Shown here: piece after piece, positions 25,401 to 32,974 of the stretch
How positions within the stretch are numbered: position 1 is the first letter of the stretch
How the letters are laid out: each line of letters opens with the position of its first letter
Source: Candidatus Kapaibacterium sp.
GTDB lineage: Bacteria; Bacteroidota; Ignavibacteria; Kapaibacteriales; UBA4661
Length of the DNA: 37,560 bases
Assembly (NCBI GenBank): GCA_025455065.1
Contig: JALONG010000058.1
Coordinates: 1 to 37,560, forward strand
Reading direction: 5' to 3'
Made by a program: the position numbers and the translations under genes
The notes under the pieces: model-generated
Told to the model about the DNA's origin: nothing
What the model saw: only the letters and a program-made list of their open reading frames with translations
Databases searched by the model: none

Positions 25401-28400
25401 TTACCATTGCAGCTTCGGTAAACCCCGCACGATTTCGACCGTCTGCACACTCACGTTTATCACCGACAACAGCACATCCAAGATATAGCGCGGGTTGTAG
25501 TGTTCTGCCGCCCAATCGTTCGGGTCGTTCCTGATGCCGCTTTCTTTGTGCGTTGTTACTGCATATCGCTCCATCACCCATTCTATCGCGCTTTTCCCGT
25601 TCACAATGTACTCGTACGCTTCGTCGGGGATATTGCTTATCGTGATGCGGCTGTTGAAGTGTATCGTATCTTTGCGGTCTTTCGCGGGAAAGCGCATTTT
25701 TTCGACCGTAAACATTTCGCTCTCCGCGCCTTCAACTTCAACGTCCGCAGCCGGAACCTTTTCGTAATTGCAATGCAAATCCCCCAGCTTTCGCCCCGCT
25801 CCGGCAAACTTCCAAAAATCTTCCAAACTCACCCACGGAAGGCGCGGCAACATTTTCTTCAAGTCTGCTCCAAAGGCGGCGCGATATTCGGGACTGTGCA
25901 ACAAACCATACACGTAGTAAAACACATCTTCTTTCGTGACAATCTTTCCATACCGCTTCCGCGCTTCTTCCAGTGCGTAGTCGCTCACGCCGTCCCGCCG
26001 CACCATTTCTCGCGTGGTCTCTGCCCCAAAGAGTGTTGCTGCCTTGCTTTCACGCTCTTCGTAGTAGTAGAGTGGGAAACATTGGGTATCGCCATTAAAG
26101 TGCAAATCAGGAATACAATCGCTCATAAGTGCCGTCATTTCTTTGTTTCCGCCTGGTGCTTGCACACAAATCACGCGATTTTCCTTGCCTGCGGGGAAGA
26201 GTTTGGGGATTTGATAGACCATTTCATTCACAGCACGGGAGAAATACAGCTTTTGCTTGAAGAATGGGCGATAAACACTATCGGTTATCCAGCCGGAATC
26301 GTAGTGATGCTCACGATTCCGCACAACATCGGCTTCCAGCGCACGTGTCCAACTAATTTGCGTCGTATCATAACTCAAAAACCGCTTCACATCAAGGTTT
26401 GGTGTACTTGCTTTGGCAGTTTGAAACTGTGTTCGCTGCTCGTTGTAAAAGCCCAGCAAACGGCGGATATTTGCCTCCAGTGCGGTTTGGGAAGAATTGT
26501 AGCACCACGCATCGCGCTGCGTTTTCAGCCCATTAGAATAAAACGGCACAAACACCGTTTTGCGGTTCGTCGTGTCATCTTTGTCGCCCAAAGGAATGAA
26601 GGTCGCAAACACATCCTTGCGTTGCGAAATCCAGTCGCCATGCTCGTTTGGAGTGAGTTCCTTCCAAGGGAAATCGGGGTTTCCTGCGGAGCGGAATTGC
26701 CGGAGCAGCTTTAGTTTTTCCTCCCGCGAGAGGTAATCGCCGATGTCGTGGTAGTAGATGGTTGCGAGCGGCTTGGGTGCTTGGTCATTGGGTGCTTGGT
26801 CATTAGTTGATTGGTCATTGGTTACTTGGTCATTAGTTGATTGGTCATTGGTCATTAGTCGTGTGCCTGCGTCGTCTGACAAATGACCAATGGCTAATGA
26901 CAAATGACTATCTTCCCGACCAATGGCTAATGACAAATGGCTATCCTGCGGCTTTTTCACCAAAATCGTTATCGCAATCGGAGTGCGGGAGCCGCTTCCG
27001 AAAATTTTTCCGCCTTCTTTGCGGCTCAATTCGCCGCTTGTACGCTGATTTCCTCGCAAATTGAACACGTAAACGGCGGAAAACTCTTCTTGAAGGCATT
27101 TGCGGAAGCCGTCTTGGGCATTGCCGTCCAACCATGCACCGTTGGAGACAAAGGCAACGATGCCGCCGTGTTCGGTATTCAGGCGGTCGCTGCTCCAGCG
27201 AAATGCTTTGAAATAGGAATCGTAGAGTGAGTTTTTGTTGGTCGCATTGGTGCGGGCTGCGTAGGTAGCGGCAATGCGGCTGTTCAGCTTGGGATAGTCC
27301 TGATTTTGGGCGTTGTCGTTGGCAGAAGTTTGCCCGACGGAATAGGGCGGATTGCCGATAATGACGCGGAGCGGCGCGTGTTTCTGGCGTTCGACGCGCT
27401 CGGAATTTTGGCGGAATACATCGGAGAACAGTTCGTCGGCAGCACCTGTTTCGGCGAGTTGGAAGGTGTCCGTAAGGCAGATTCCGCCGAAGGATTGGTA
27501 GGCTTGGGTGTTGGTTACTTGGTCATTGGTTACTTGGTCATTGGTTACTTGAGGTGCGGCTTGCAGCGCGTCGTGGAAGGCATTTTCAATGTTCACCGCC
27601 GCGATGTAATACGCCAAAAGCACGATTTCGTTGGCGTGAAGTTCCGACGAATACTTGCGTTCAAGGTCTTCGGGACGAATGCGTCCGCTTTGCAAAAGGC
27701 GCACAAGGAACGTCCCCGTTCCCGTGAACGGGTCGAGGATGTGGATATTTTCGTCGGAGAGCGAGCGTCCGAACTCCTTTTGCAGAACATCATCAACGGA
27801 CTGCACGATAAAATCCACGACTTCGACGGGCGTATAGACAATGCCCAATTTTTCGACCATTTTGGGAAACGCGGTTTTGAAAAATTTGTCGTACAATTCA
27901 ATAATGATGCGCTGTTTGCCCTCGGCGTTGTCAATGCCGGAGGCACGCATTTTCACGGATTCGTAGAATTTGTTCAGCGTTTCGGTATCTTTTTCGAGAG
28001 CCTGCGCTTCCAGAAGCTCCATCATCTGCTGCATGGAAACGGAAACGGGATTGTTTTGCACAAAGGAATATCCCTCAAAGAGCGCGTCGAAAACGGGTTT
28101 GGTGATGATGTGCTGTGCAAGCATTTCGACGGCTTCGGTTTCGGAAACGGCGGGATTGATGTTTTGGCGCAAGCCTTCCACAAAGCGCATGAAAACTTGC
28201 TTGTGCGCCCCGTCGTCATTGACGAGCCGCGTGATGCGCTCGGTTTGGCGTTCGGCAATTTCGGCGATATTTTTTGCCCACTGCTCCCAGTATTGGCGGT
28301 TGCCGACTTTCAGCACCATGCGGGCAAAAATGGCGTTTTGGAGTTCGTCGAAGCGCATGAGTATTTGGTCTGCAAGGCGGTCTCCCGCGCTCTTTCCCGT

Positions 28401-30596
28401 ACTTGCATCTGCCTTTGCACCGGTAGCATCTCCACGAGGAGGCGCACCGCTTGCGCTATCGTCGTCGCCCAAAGCAGCGCCGGGCGCACCAACGACGATA
28501 TTTGCGGGGCGTTGCTGGTTGAGTTCAATTTTGTTCACGGTCGCATTAAAGCGGTCATCGTGGGATTTAAGCGCGTTTAAGACCGACCACACAACGGCGT
28601 AACGCTCGTTATCGTCGAGTGCTTTTTCCGCTTCCACATTCGCAGGAATAACAATGGGAATGATGATGTAGCCAAATTTTTTGCCTGGAGAGCGTCGCAT
28701 CACGCGCCCAACGGACTGCACCACGTCTATTTGCGAGTTGCGCGGCGAAAGGAACAGCACGGCATCCAACGACGGCACATCTACGCCCTCGCTGAGGCAT
28801 CGGACATTCGTGAGCATACGGCACGTACCGTCGTCGGTTTCGGCTTTGAGCCACGAGAGTTTTTCATCGCGCAGGGGAGCAGCCATAGAGCCGTCTATGT
28901 GGTCGGACTGCACCGAAACCATTTGCTGACGTTGTTCGCTTGGCAGGTCGTCGAGATAGGATTGTGCGAAGGTGTTGTAAATATCGGTAATTGCTTTTGA
29001 GGTTTTGATATTTTGGCAAAATGCCACCGCACGGCGCATTGGTGCTGGGTCGTGGGCTTTGGTTGCCCCGTTGTCGCCAATGATAAGTTTGGACAGCGCG
29101 TTTACGCAACCGATGAGTTTTGCGGCATCGTCGGTCTTAATTTCGGTGTTGCTATCGGCAATGCTTTTTTGCAAGGCGGGAGAAATATCACTTTCACTGA
29201 CGGTCAAAATCAATACTTTGTAATCGGTCAGAAGCCCCTTCTCTACTGCCTCACCAAAACCAATGCGGTAAATTTCTTGTCCGTACAATTTTTCGTCGTC
29301 CATCGAACACAGGACGGCACTTGATTGCGCGGCTTTGCTTTTGCTGTCGTCGCTGTACAGGCGCGGCGTGGCGGTCATGTAGAGCCGTTTTTTTGCGCGA
29401 ATGAACTCGTTGTCGTGAATGCGCACAAAGGCTGATTCTGCTTCGTCTGCAAGCGTTACGCCCGTTGTGCGATGTGCTTCGTCGCAGATAACGAGGTCGA
29501 ACTCACCAAGGGGCGAACCCGCTTCCATCAAGGCTTGCTGCGCCTTGTGGACAACTTCCAACGATTGATACGTGGAAAAAACAACCGTCATGCCGGAAGA
29601 AGTCATTGGTGCGTTAGTTGCTTGGTCATTGGTTTTTTGGTGCTTGCGAATATGCTCAAACTGCCGCAAAATGTTCTTCACGTCGGTCGAAGCAGGAAGA
29701 GCCAAATCCACAGTGCTGAAAGAATCAGGGTCAGTGTCGGAATTGGAAGCGGAGTTTCTTCGCCGTGTGCTTGAACTTGTCTGCGAAATAGCGGGGTCGG
29801 AGCAGATGCAGACTGCGTTCAAGGGCTGTTCTGCTTCCTGCGCCCATTCGCGGAGGGTTTGCCCCAGAAGCGCAATCGACGGCACGAGAAACAGCACAAA
29901 ACCTTGTTTTCCCGAAGATACGCTTGTTTCTTTTTCAGAGGTTTCTTTTTCGGCAATTTTGAGCGCGGTAAAGGTTTTGCCTGTGCCACACGCCATGATG
30001 AGCTTGCCTCTGTCTGCGGTTTTGAAGTGTTCGTGTGTGCGCTCAAGGGCGTGGATTTGATGCTCACGCAATTCTTTTTTTGCCGTGCGAGCCGCATTCC
30101 CGCTCAATCCGTCGTGAAGTTTTGCCCAATCAACGCCGGAGGCTTCCAAATCCGTCAAATGAATACGCGACACAGGCGGATGCTGGTTTTGAATGGCTTC
30201 GGTAGCGTTGGAAGTCCATTTGTTGGTCGTGGAAATCCAAAGCCTGTGTACGAAACCTGTTTTTTTGCCGTCGGGCAAGGTAAACTCTCGGCTTGAAGTG
30301 GAAAGGAAGGAATCAACGGAGGCTTTGTCAATGGTTGCAGACTCTTGGTAGCATTTGCACTGCACCGCCCAATACTCACCGTCGTGCGTCATGGCAACGA
30401 GGTCAATTCCCGTATCAACGCCGCCAAGTTCGTCTTTGGCAAAAAATTCGCTCCATAGCCAAACATGGCGGAATTGCACGGCATAGAGCGGGTCGGTTTG
30501 CAAATACAGGCACATAAGGCGTTCAAAGCGGTCGCCTTTGTCGCGCTCGGAAAAGGCTTCGGTGCGGTAGATTTCAAGAATGCTGTTGAAGGTCAT
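25401..30596 (-). CDS. Single-chain restriction-modification enzyme, Type ISP architecture
   Basis: 1731 aa from the ATG at 30596; the frame runs four codons further to a TTG. Domains in order: Mrr-like PD-(D/E)xK nuclease (about 15-110; GVDTGIDLV, then WAVQCKCY); superfamily 2 helicase/translocase with Walker A MACGTGKT (near 200), DEAH (near 372), MTATPRLY, and motif VI SVGRVMRRSPG; a coupler region; N6-adenine methyltransferase with motif I DPFTGTGTF (near 957) and motif IV NPPY (near 1082); then a C-terminal target-recognition region ending VEIVRGLPKLQW. One polypeptide therefore cuts, translocates and methylates, as in LlaGI/LlaBIII. Three low-complexity inserts (near 320, 1015-1030 and 1217-1279) come from TTGGTCATT-type DNA repeats. 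Catalytic motifs look intact. Confidence 0.9.
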   Translation of the reverse strand: MTFNSILEIYRTEAFSERDKGDRFERLMCLYLQTDPLYAVQFRHVWLWSEFFAKDELGGVDTGIDLVAMTHDGEYWAVQCKCYQESATIDKASVDSFLSTSSREFTLPDGKKTGFVHRLWISTTNKWTSNATEAIQNQHPPVSRIHLTDLEASGVDWAKLHDGLSGNAARTAKKELREHQIHALERTHEHFKTADRGKLIMACGTGKTFTALKIAEKETSEKETSVSSGKQGFVLFLVPSIALLGQTLREWAQEAEQPLNAVCICSDPAISQTSSSTRRRNSASNSDTDPDSFSTVDLALPASTDVKNILRQFEHIRKHQKTNDQATNAPMTSSGMTVVFSTYQSLEVVHKAQQALMEAGSPLGEFDLVICDEAHRTTGVTLADEAESAFVRIHDNEFIRAKKRLYMTATPRLYSDDSKSKAAQSSAVLCSMDDEKLYGQEIYRIGFGEAVEKGLLTDYKVLILTVSESDISPALQKSIADSNTEIKTDDAAKLIGCVNALSKLIIGDNGATKAHDPAPMRRAVAFCQNIKTSKAITDIYNTFAQSYLDDLPSEQRQQMVSVQSDHIDGSMAAPLRDEKLSWLKAETDDGTCRMLTNVRCLSEGVDVPSLDAVLFLSPRNSQIDVVQSVGRVMRRSPGKKFGYIIIPIVIPANVEAEKALDDNERYAVVWSVLNALKSHDDRFNATVNKIELNQQRPANIVVGAPGAALGDDDSASGAPPRGDATGAKADASTGKSAGDRLADQILMRFDELQNAIFARMVLKVGNRQYWEQWAKNIAEIAERQTERITRLVNDDGAHKQVFMRFVEGLRQNINPAVSETEAVEMLAQHIITKPVFDALFEGYSFVQNNPVSVSMQQMMELLEAQALEKDTETLNKFYESVKMRASGIDNAEGKQRIIIELYDKFFKTAFPKMVEKLGIVYTPVEVVDFIVQSVDDVLQKEFGRSLSDENIHILDPFTGTGTFLVRLLQSGRIRPEDLERKYSSELHANEIVLLAYYIAAVNIENAFHDALQAAPQVTNDQVTNDQVTNTQAYQSFGGICLTDTFQLAETGAADELFSDVFRQNSERVERQKHAPLRVIIGNPPYSVGQTSANDNAQNQDYPKLNSRIAATYAARTNATNKNSLYDSYFKAFRWSSDRLNTEHGGIVAFVSNGAWLDGNAQDGFRKCLQEEFSAVYVFNLRGNQRTSGELSRKEGGKIFGSGSRTPIAITILVKKPQDSHLSLAIGREDSHLSLAIGHLSDDAGTRLMTNDQSTNDQVTNDQSTNDQAPNDQAPKPLATIYYHDIGDYLSREEKLKLLRQFRSAGNPDFPWKELTPNEHGDWISQRKDVFATFIPLGDKDDTTNRKTVFVPFYSNGLKTQRDAWCYNSSQTALEANIRRLLGFYNEQRTQFQTAKASTPNLDVKRFLSYDTTQISWTRALEADVVRNREHHYDSGWITDSVYRPFFKQKLYFSRAVNEMVYQIPKLFPAGKENRVICVQAPGGNKEMTALMSDCIPDLHFNGDTQCFPLYYYEERESKAATLFGAETTREMVRRDGVSDYALEEARKRYGKIVTKEDVFYYVYGLLHSPEYRAAFGADLKKMLPRLPWVSLEDFWKFAGAGRKLGDLHCNYEKVPAADVEVEGAESEMFTVEKMRFPAKDRKDTIHFNSRITISNIPDEAYEYIVNGKSAIEWVMERYAVTTHKESGIRNDPNDWAAEHYNPRYILDVLLSVINVSVQTVEIVRGLPKLQW
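26771..26944. repeat. In-frame repeat insert 1 of the restriction gene
   Basis: A tract built of TTGGTCATTAGTTGA/TTGGTCATTGGTTAC 15-bp units, followed by ACCAATGGCTAATGACAAATG units in the opposite sense. It codes low-complexity peptide (TNDQS and DSHLSLAIG repeats) between the methyltransferase and target-recognition regions. The 15-bp period keeps the frame open. Confidence 0.85.
27503..27551. repeat. In-frame repeat insert 2 of the restriction gene
   Basis: About three 15-bp TTGGTCATTGGTTAC units, coding TNDQV repeats (QVTNDQVTNDQVTNTQ) between methyltransferase motifs I and IV. The frame is kept. Confidence 0.85.
29601..29640. repeat. In-frame repeat insert 3 of the restriction gene
   Basis: A short degenerate stretch (AGTCATTGGTGCGTTAGTTG, then CTTGGTCATTGG) coding KTNDQATNAPMTSSG inside the helicase domain, between motif I and the DEAH box. 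It is weaker than the other two, but of the same word family. Confidence 0.55.
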
Positions 30597-30658
30597 TGTA
30601 ATAAACAAATAAAAGTTGAATATGCACTTAGAAGAACGGCTTTTTGCTTTTTTGCCTC

Positions 30659-30718
30659 AAAAAAAACGCTGCCGACAATACTTCCCGCATCGTGTCGGGA
30701 AGATACTATTTGCAGCGT
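30659..30718 (-). terminator. Rho-independent terminator after the YgiT-type gene
   Basis: On the minus strand an outer stem ACGCTGC/GCAGCGT encloses an inner stem CTTCCCG/CGGGAAG and is followed directly by eight T. It lies about 73 bases past the stop of the zinc-finger gene and upstream of the restriction gene, so it separates the two transcripts. Confidence 0.8.
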
Positions 30719-30790
30719 GATAACTCATTTTCCAAGATACAGCACCCAAACGAAAAAGCAAAGGATTTCTGGCACTTGAAAGGCATTTTT

Positions 30791-31030
30791 TTACGCAGCT
30801 AAGGACACAATTTCCACTTCCCGCCGTGCTTCCAGAGCCGTCATTGCCAGCCGCTCCAATTCTTGTGCGGTGCTATTCTCAATCCACTCTTCGCCGCATT
30901 GCCCGCAGACGTTTGCCGGAACGTGCCGCGCCACAAACAAGCGCCCTTGAATATCTGCGCTGAATGTGGTGAAACCCTTTTCGACCGTGCCGCCGCAAAG
31001 CGGGCAGGATGTGTGATGTGGTGTCGTCAT
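30791..31030 (-). CDS. YgiT-type zinc-finger protein (antitoxin-like)
   Basis: 79 aa. It has four cysteines in two CxxC pairs (C9/C12 in CPLCGG, C42/C45 in CGQCGEEW), the zinc-binding N-terminal module found in MqsA/YgiT-type antitoxins. A short helical tail (ENSTAQELERL...) follows, with no helix-turn-helix DNA-binding domain, as is usual for this short form. Its ATG overlaps the stop of the upstream DUF4258-like ORF as ATGA, so the two are translationally coupled. In intact pairs the DUF4258 protein is the likely toxin. Confidence 0.85.
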   Translation of the reverse strand: MTTPHHTSCPLCGGTVEKGFTTFSADIQGRLFVARHVPANVCGQCGEEWIENSTAQELERLAMTALEARREVEIVSLAA

Positions 31031-31176
31031 TTCTTTTTCCGTGTGATAAAATCCGGTTCAAAAATTTCTAACGAAGGCTGATATGCCGTGATAATGTATG
31101 CTTTTTTTGTGGCTTCAGCAGCTTTGAGCAAAAATACTGTTTTTGTGTTGATTGTCAGAGGCAAAAATTCCTTCAT
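31027..31176 (-). pseudogene. DUF4258-like toxin, C-terminal part only
   Basis: 49 codons from an ATG at 31176, preceded in frame by TAA. The C-terminal half AYIITAYQPSLEIFEPDF followed by TRKKK matches the end of DUF4258 proteins (YIvTAY.P....W.pDFkTRr), the regular partners of YgiT-type zinc-finger genes. The usual N-terminal ~40 residues (with the HA..R...R.I motif) are missing, and I do not find them in other frames just upstream. The pair is probably a decayed toxin with its antitoxin retained. Confidence 0.6.
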
Positions 31177-31454
31177 TTACATTGCCACAGAATAGCGCAA
31201 TTCCCGCATTGTTTTCGCACCAAACACCCGCAAACTCACGAGATAGTCAGGGCGGCGGCGCTTGTATTTCACAGCGAGGCGGTTAAGGAAGTGCAACCAT
31301 GTATCAGGTGTGGCTGTATCGGCTTCACGAGGTTTTTTGCTTGTGCTGTGTTTGTGGAGCAAAAACGCAGAACAATTATGATGTCGTATTTGTGGCAAGC
31401 ACGAAAAAGTTCGTATTTTGCTGAATGTTTTCTTCACCCACTTCCCGCGCAATA

Positions 31455-32258
31455 ATGAGCATACTCAGCATCAACGATACCATGTACTTTCCGTCCTACC
31501 AAAAACAATGCTCACCTTCTCCCTCAGCAGTCTGGAAAAGGTTTGCATCGTTGGAGGAATACCCGACTATTGCCTTTGCGCGGCAGTCCTCCGCCGTCTT
31601 TTCCTCACGCATTGAAGGTGTCGAAATTGACCTGAATTTCTACCTTAATTCTCGTTTAACGAATGCCAAAGGAATCAAAGCGGAAACACGAACAACGCTT
31701 GATTGGGTGCGGGCATTGGAGGATGGTTATGCGTTTGCGGAGAAGCACGTTTTGAACGAGAAAAATTTTCTCAAAGTGCATTTTATGATTTCCAAGTTCA
31801 TGGACAATCATCGTGAACGCGGCGCATACAGGCGTGTTCCGGTGGTCATTGGCAGTCGCTCGAAGATTGTGTATCGCGCCTTAGCGCCGGAAAAGGTTGA
31901 GGAAGCAACGCAGGAATTTTGGCATGATATGAAAGTTCTCATAAAAACACCGCTATCTCCGGCAATGGCTTTGTATCACGCTTCGCTTGTGCATCTCGTT
32001 TTTGAGAAAATTCATCCTTTTGCCGACGGGAACGGAAGAATGGGGCGTTTGCTGGAAAAATGGTTTTTAGCGCAGCATTGCGGGAAATTAGCATGGAAAG
32101 TAACCGGTGAAGCCTATTACGAGCAGATGCGTCCCATGTATTATGCGAATCTCGCCGCTTTAGGCTCAAGCCCTGAAACACTTGATTTTAGCAAGTGCAT
32201 CCCGTTTTTACTGATGTTACCAACGGCGATTGTCGCTGCAATGGATGATTTGCAATGA
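31455..32258 (+). CDS. Fic-domain protein with N-terminal inhibitory helix
   Basis: 267 aa from the ATG at 31455 (MSILSIND); another ATG at 31425 adds ten residues. The Fic core is HPFADGNGRMGR (187-198), matching HPFx(D/E)GNGRxxR with every catalytic residue, so it should transfer AMP (or another nucleotide part) to a protein hydroxyl. The N-terminal part carries SSRIEG (50-55), which fits the inhibitory (S/T)xxxE(G/N) motif: a class II Fic that blocks its own ATP site through Glu54. It is on the opposite strand to the neighbouring toxin-antitoxin genes. The target protein is unknown. The stop codon lies in a 14-bp triple repeat. Confidence 0.9.
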   Translation: MSILSINDTMYFPSYQKQCSPSPSAVWKRFASLEEYPTIAFARQSSAVFSSRIEGVEIDLNFYLNSRLTNAKGIKAETRTTLDWVRALEDGYAFAEKHVLNEKNFLKVHFMISKFMDNHRERGAYRRVPVVIGSRSKIVYRALAPEKVEEATQEFWHDMKVLIKTPLSPAMALYHASLVHLVFEKIHPFADGNGRMGRLLEKWFLAQHCGKLAWKVTGEAYYEQMRPMYYANLAALGSSPETLDFSKCIPFLLMLPTAIVAAMDDLQ

Positions 32259-32286
32259 ATGATTTGCAATGAATGATTTGCAATGA
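32245..32286. repeat. Three 14-bp tandem repeats over the Fic stop codon
   Basis: ATGATTTGCAATGA occurs at 32245-32258, 32259-32272 and 32273-32286 without mismatch. The first copy contains the last codons and the TGA stop of the Fic gene. Confidence 0.92.
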
Positions 32287-32404
32287 AATTTCCAGCTTCT
32301 TCTCGCAAAAGCAAGAAAACATCGGCTCTTGCTACCATGGACAAAGCAAAAAAAGAGAGAATAATCTTCTTCATACTGACCTTTCTTCCCTCCTTGAAAC
32401 AACG

Positions 32405-32626
32405 ATGAATACTCGGCAACAATCGTACTCAACCACGATAGAAACACCAGCAAAATCCAAAGTTCAAGACCAATCTACACAGCAACACAAGAAAAGTGGT
32501 GATGAACGTTGGGATGAAATCTTGAAGACCGCCGAATCGGACGCTTTCTTGCAACGCTTGTCGGAGCAAGCACACGAAGATTACCGCAATGGCTCGACCG
32601 AAGAAGGCGGCTTTGATAATCAGTGA
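32405..32626 (+). CDS. Small antitoxin-like protein
   Basis: 73 aa from the ATG at 32405 (MNTRQQS). The N-terminal half is polar and low in complexity. The C-terminal half (RWDEILKTAESDAFLQRLSE, then QAHEDYRNGSTEEGGFD) resembles the toxin-neutralising tail of short antitoxins, which often end in G.TEEGGFD. No toxin gene follows. There is no visible Shine-Dalgarno. The frame upstream to 32273 is open only through the 14-bp repeats. Confidence 0.5.
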   Translation: MNTRQQSYSTTIETPAKSKVQDQSTQQHKKSGDERWDEILKTAESDAFLQRLSEQAHEDYRNGSTEEGGFDNQ

Positions 32627-32702
32627 CGATTCTGCGACGATGACATCTGCCGTAATGACAACGCTGTATTGTTCTAGGATAAGGAAGGAAATAATAGCAA
32701 AT

Positions 32703-32731
32703 AAAAAAGCCGCTTCTTCTGAAAGCGGCTT
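32703..32731 (-). terminator. Rho-independent terminator of tRNA-Leu
   Basis: On the minus strand the stem AAGCCGCTT/AAGCGGCTT (32707-32715 and 32723-32731) with a 7-base loop is followed by TTTTTTAT. It lies about 59 bases past the 3' end of the tRNA. Confidence 0.8.
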
Positions 32732-32789
32732 CAAATCTGAATCTTTGTTTTCTAACGGAAAATAAAAACAAGGGAGAACAAAGAGTATG

Positions 32790-32875
32790 TGCCCGGGGCG
32801 GGACTTGAACCCGCACGTCTTTTACAAGACCCAGGATTTTAAGTCCTGTGCGTCTGCCGATTTCGCCACCCGGGC
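32790..32875 (-). tRNA. tRNA-Leu (anticodon UAA)
   Basis: 86 bases on the minus strand. The acceptor stem GCCCGGG pairs with CCCGGGC and the discriminator base is A. The anticodon arm CAGGA-CTTAAAA-TCCTG gives anticodon TAA. A long class II variable arm (GTCTTGTAAAAGAC) and a standard T arm with GTTCAAGTC are present. CCA is not encoded. The 3' end faces the defence island, a usual site for integration. Confidence 0.95.
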
Positions 32876-32918
32876 GGAATGGATGCCTCAATGCTTTGTC
32901 GTGAGCCAAAACGGAGCG

Positions 32919-32949
32919 CAAATATGCACGAATTTTATGGAAAATGCAA
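32919..32949 (-). promoter_or_regulatory. Candidate promoter of tRNA-Leu
   Basis: On the minus strand TTG, 20 bases, then CATATTTG, one base away from TAnnTTTG. It ends 44 bases before the tRNA 5' end. The spacing equals that of the darT promoter. Confidence 0.35.
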
Positions 32950-32974
32950 GTATTCTTCTGAGGTTTTCCGCAAT

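Noticed and set aside
25500-26714. 404-codon open frame opposite the restriction gene
   Set aside because: It is a shadow of the Type ISP gene, whose domains and motifs are continuous on the minus strand.
26771-26944. CRISPR-like array
   Set aside because: The units are contiguous 15-bp repeats without unique spacers, inside a coding frame.
27306-28580. 424-codon open frame opposite the restriction gene
   Set aside because: Same reason; the minus strand carries methyltransferase motifs I and IV here.
31177-31452. 91-codon minus frame upstream of the DUF4258 remnant
   Set aside because: TTG start, no known motif, and it overlaps the Fic promoter region. I considered it as the missing DUF4258 N-terminus, but it lacks the HA..R motif.
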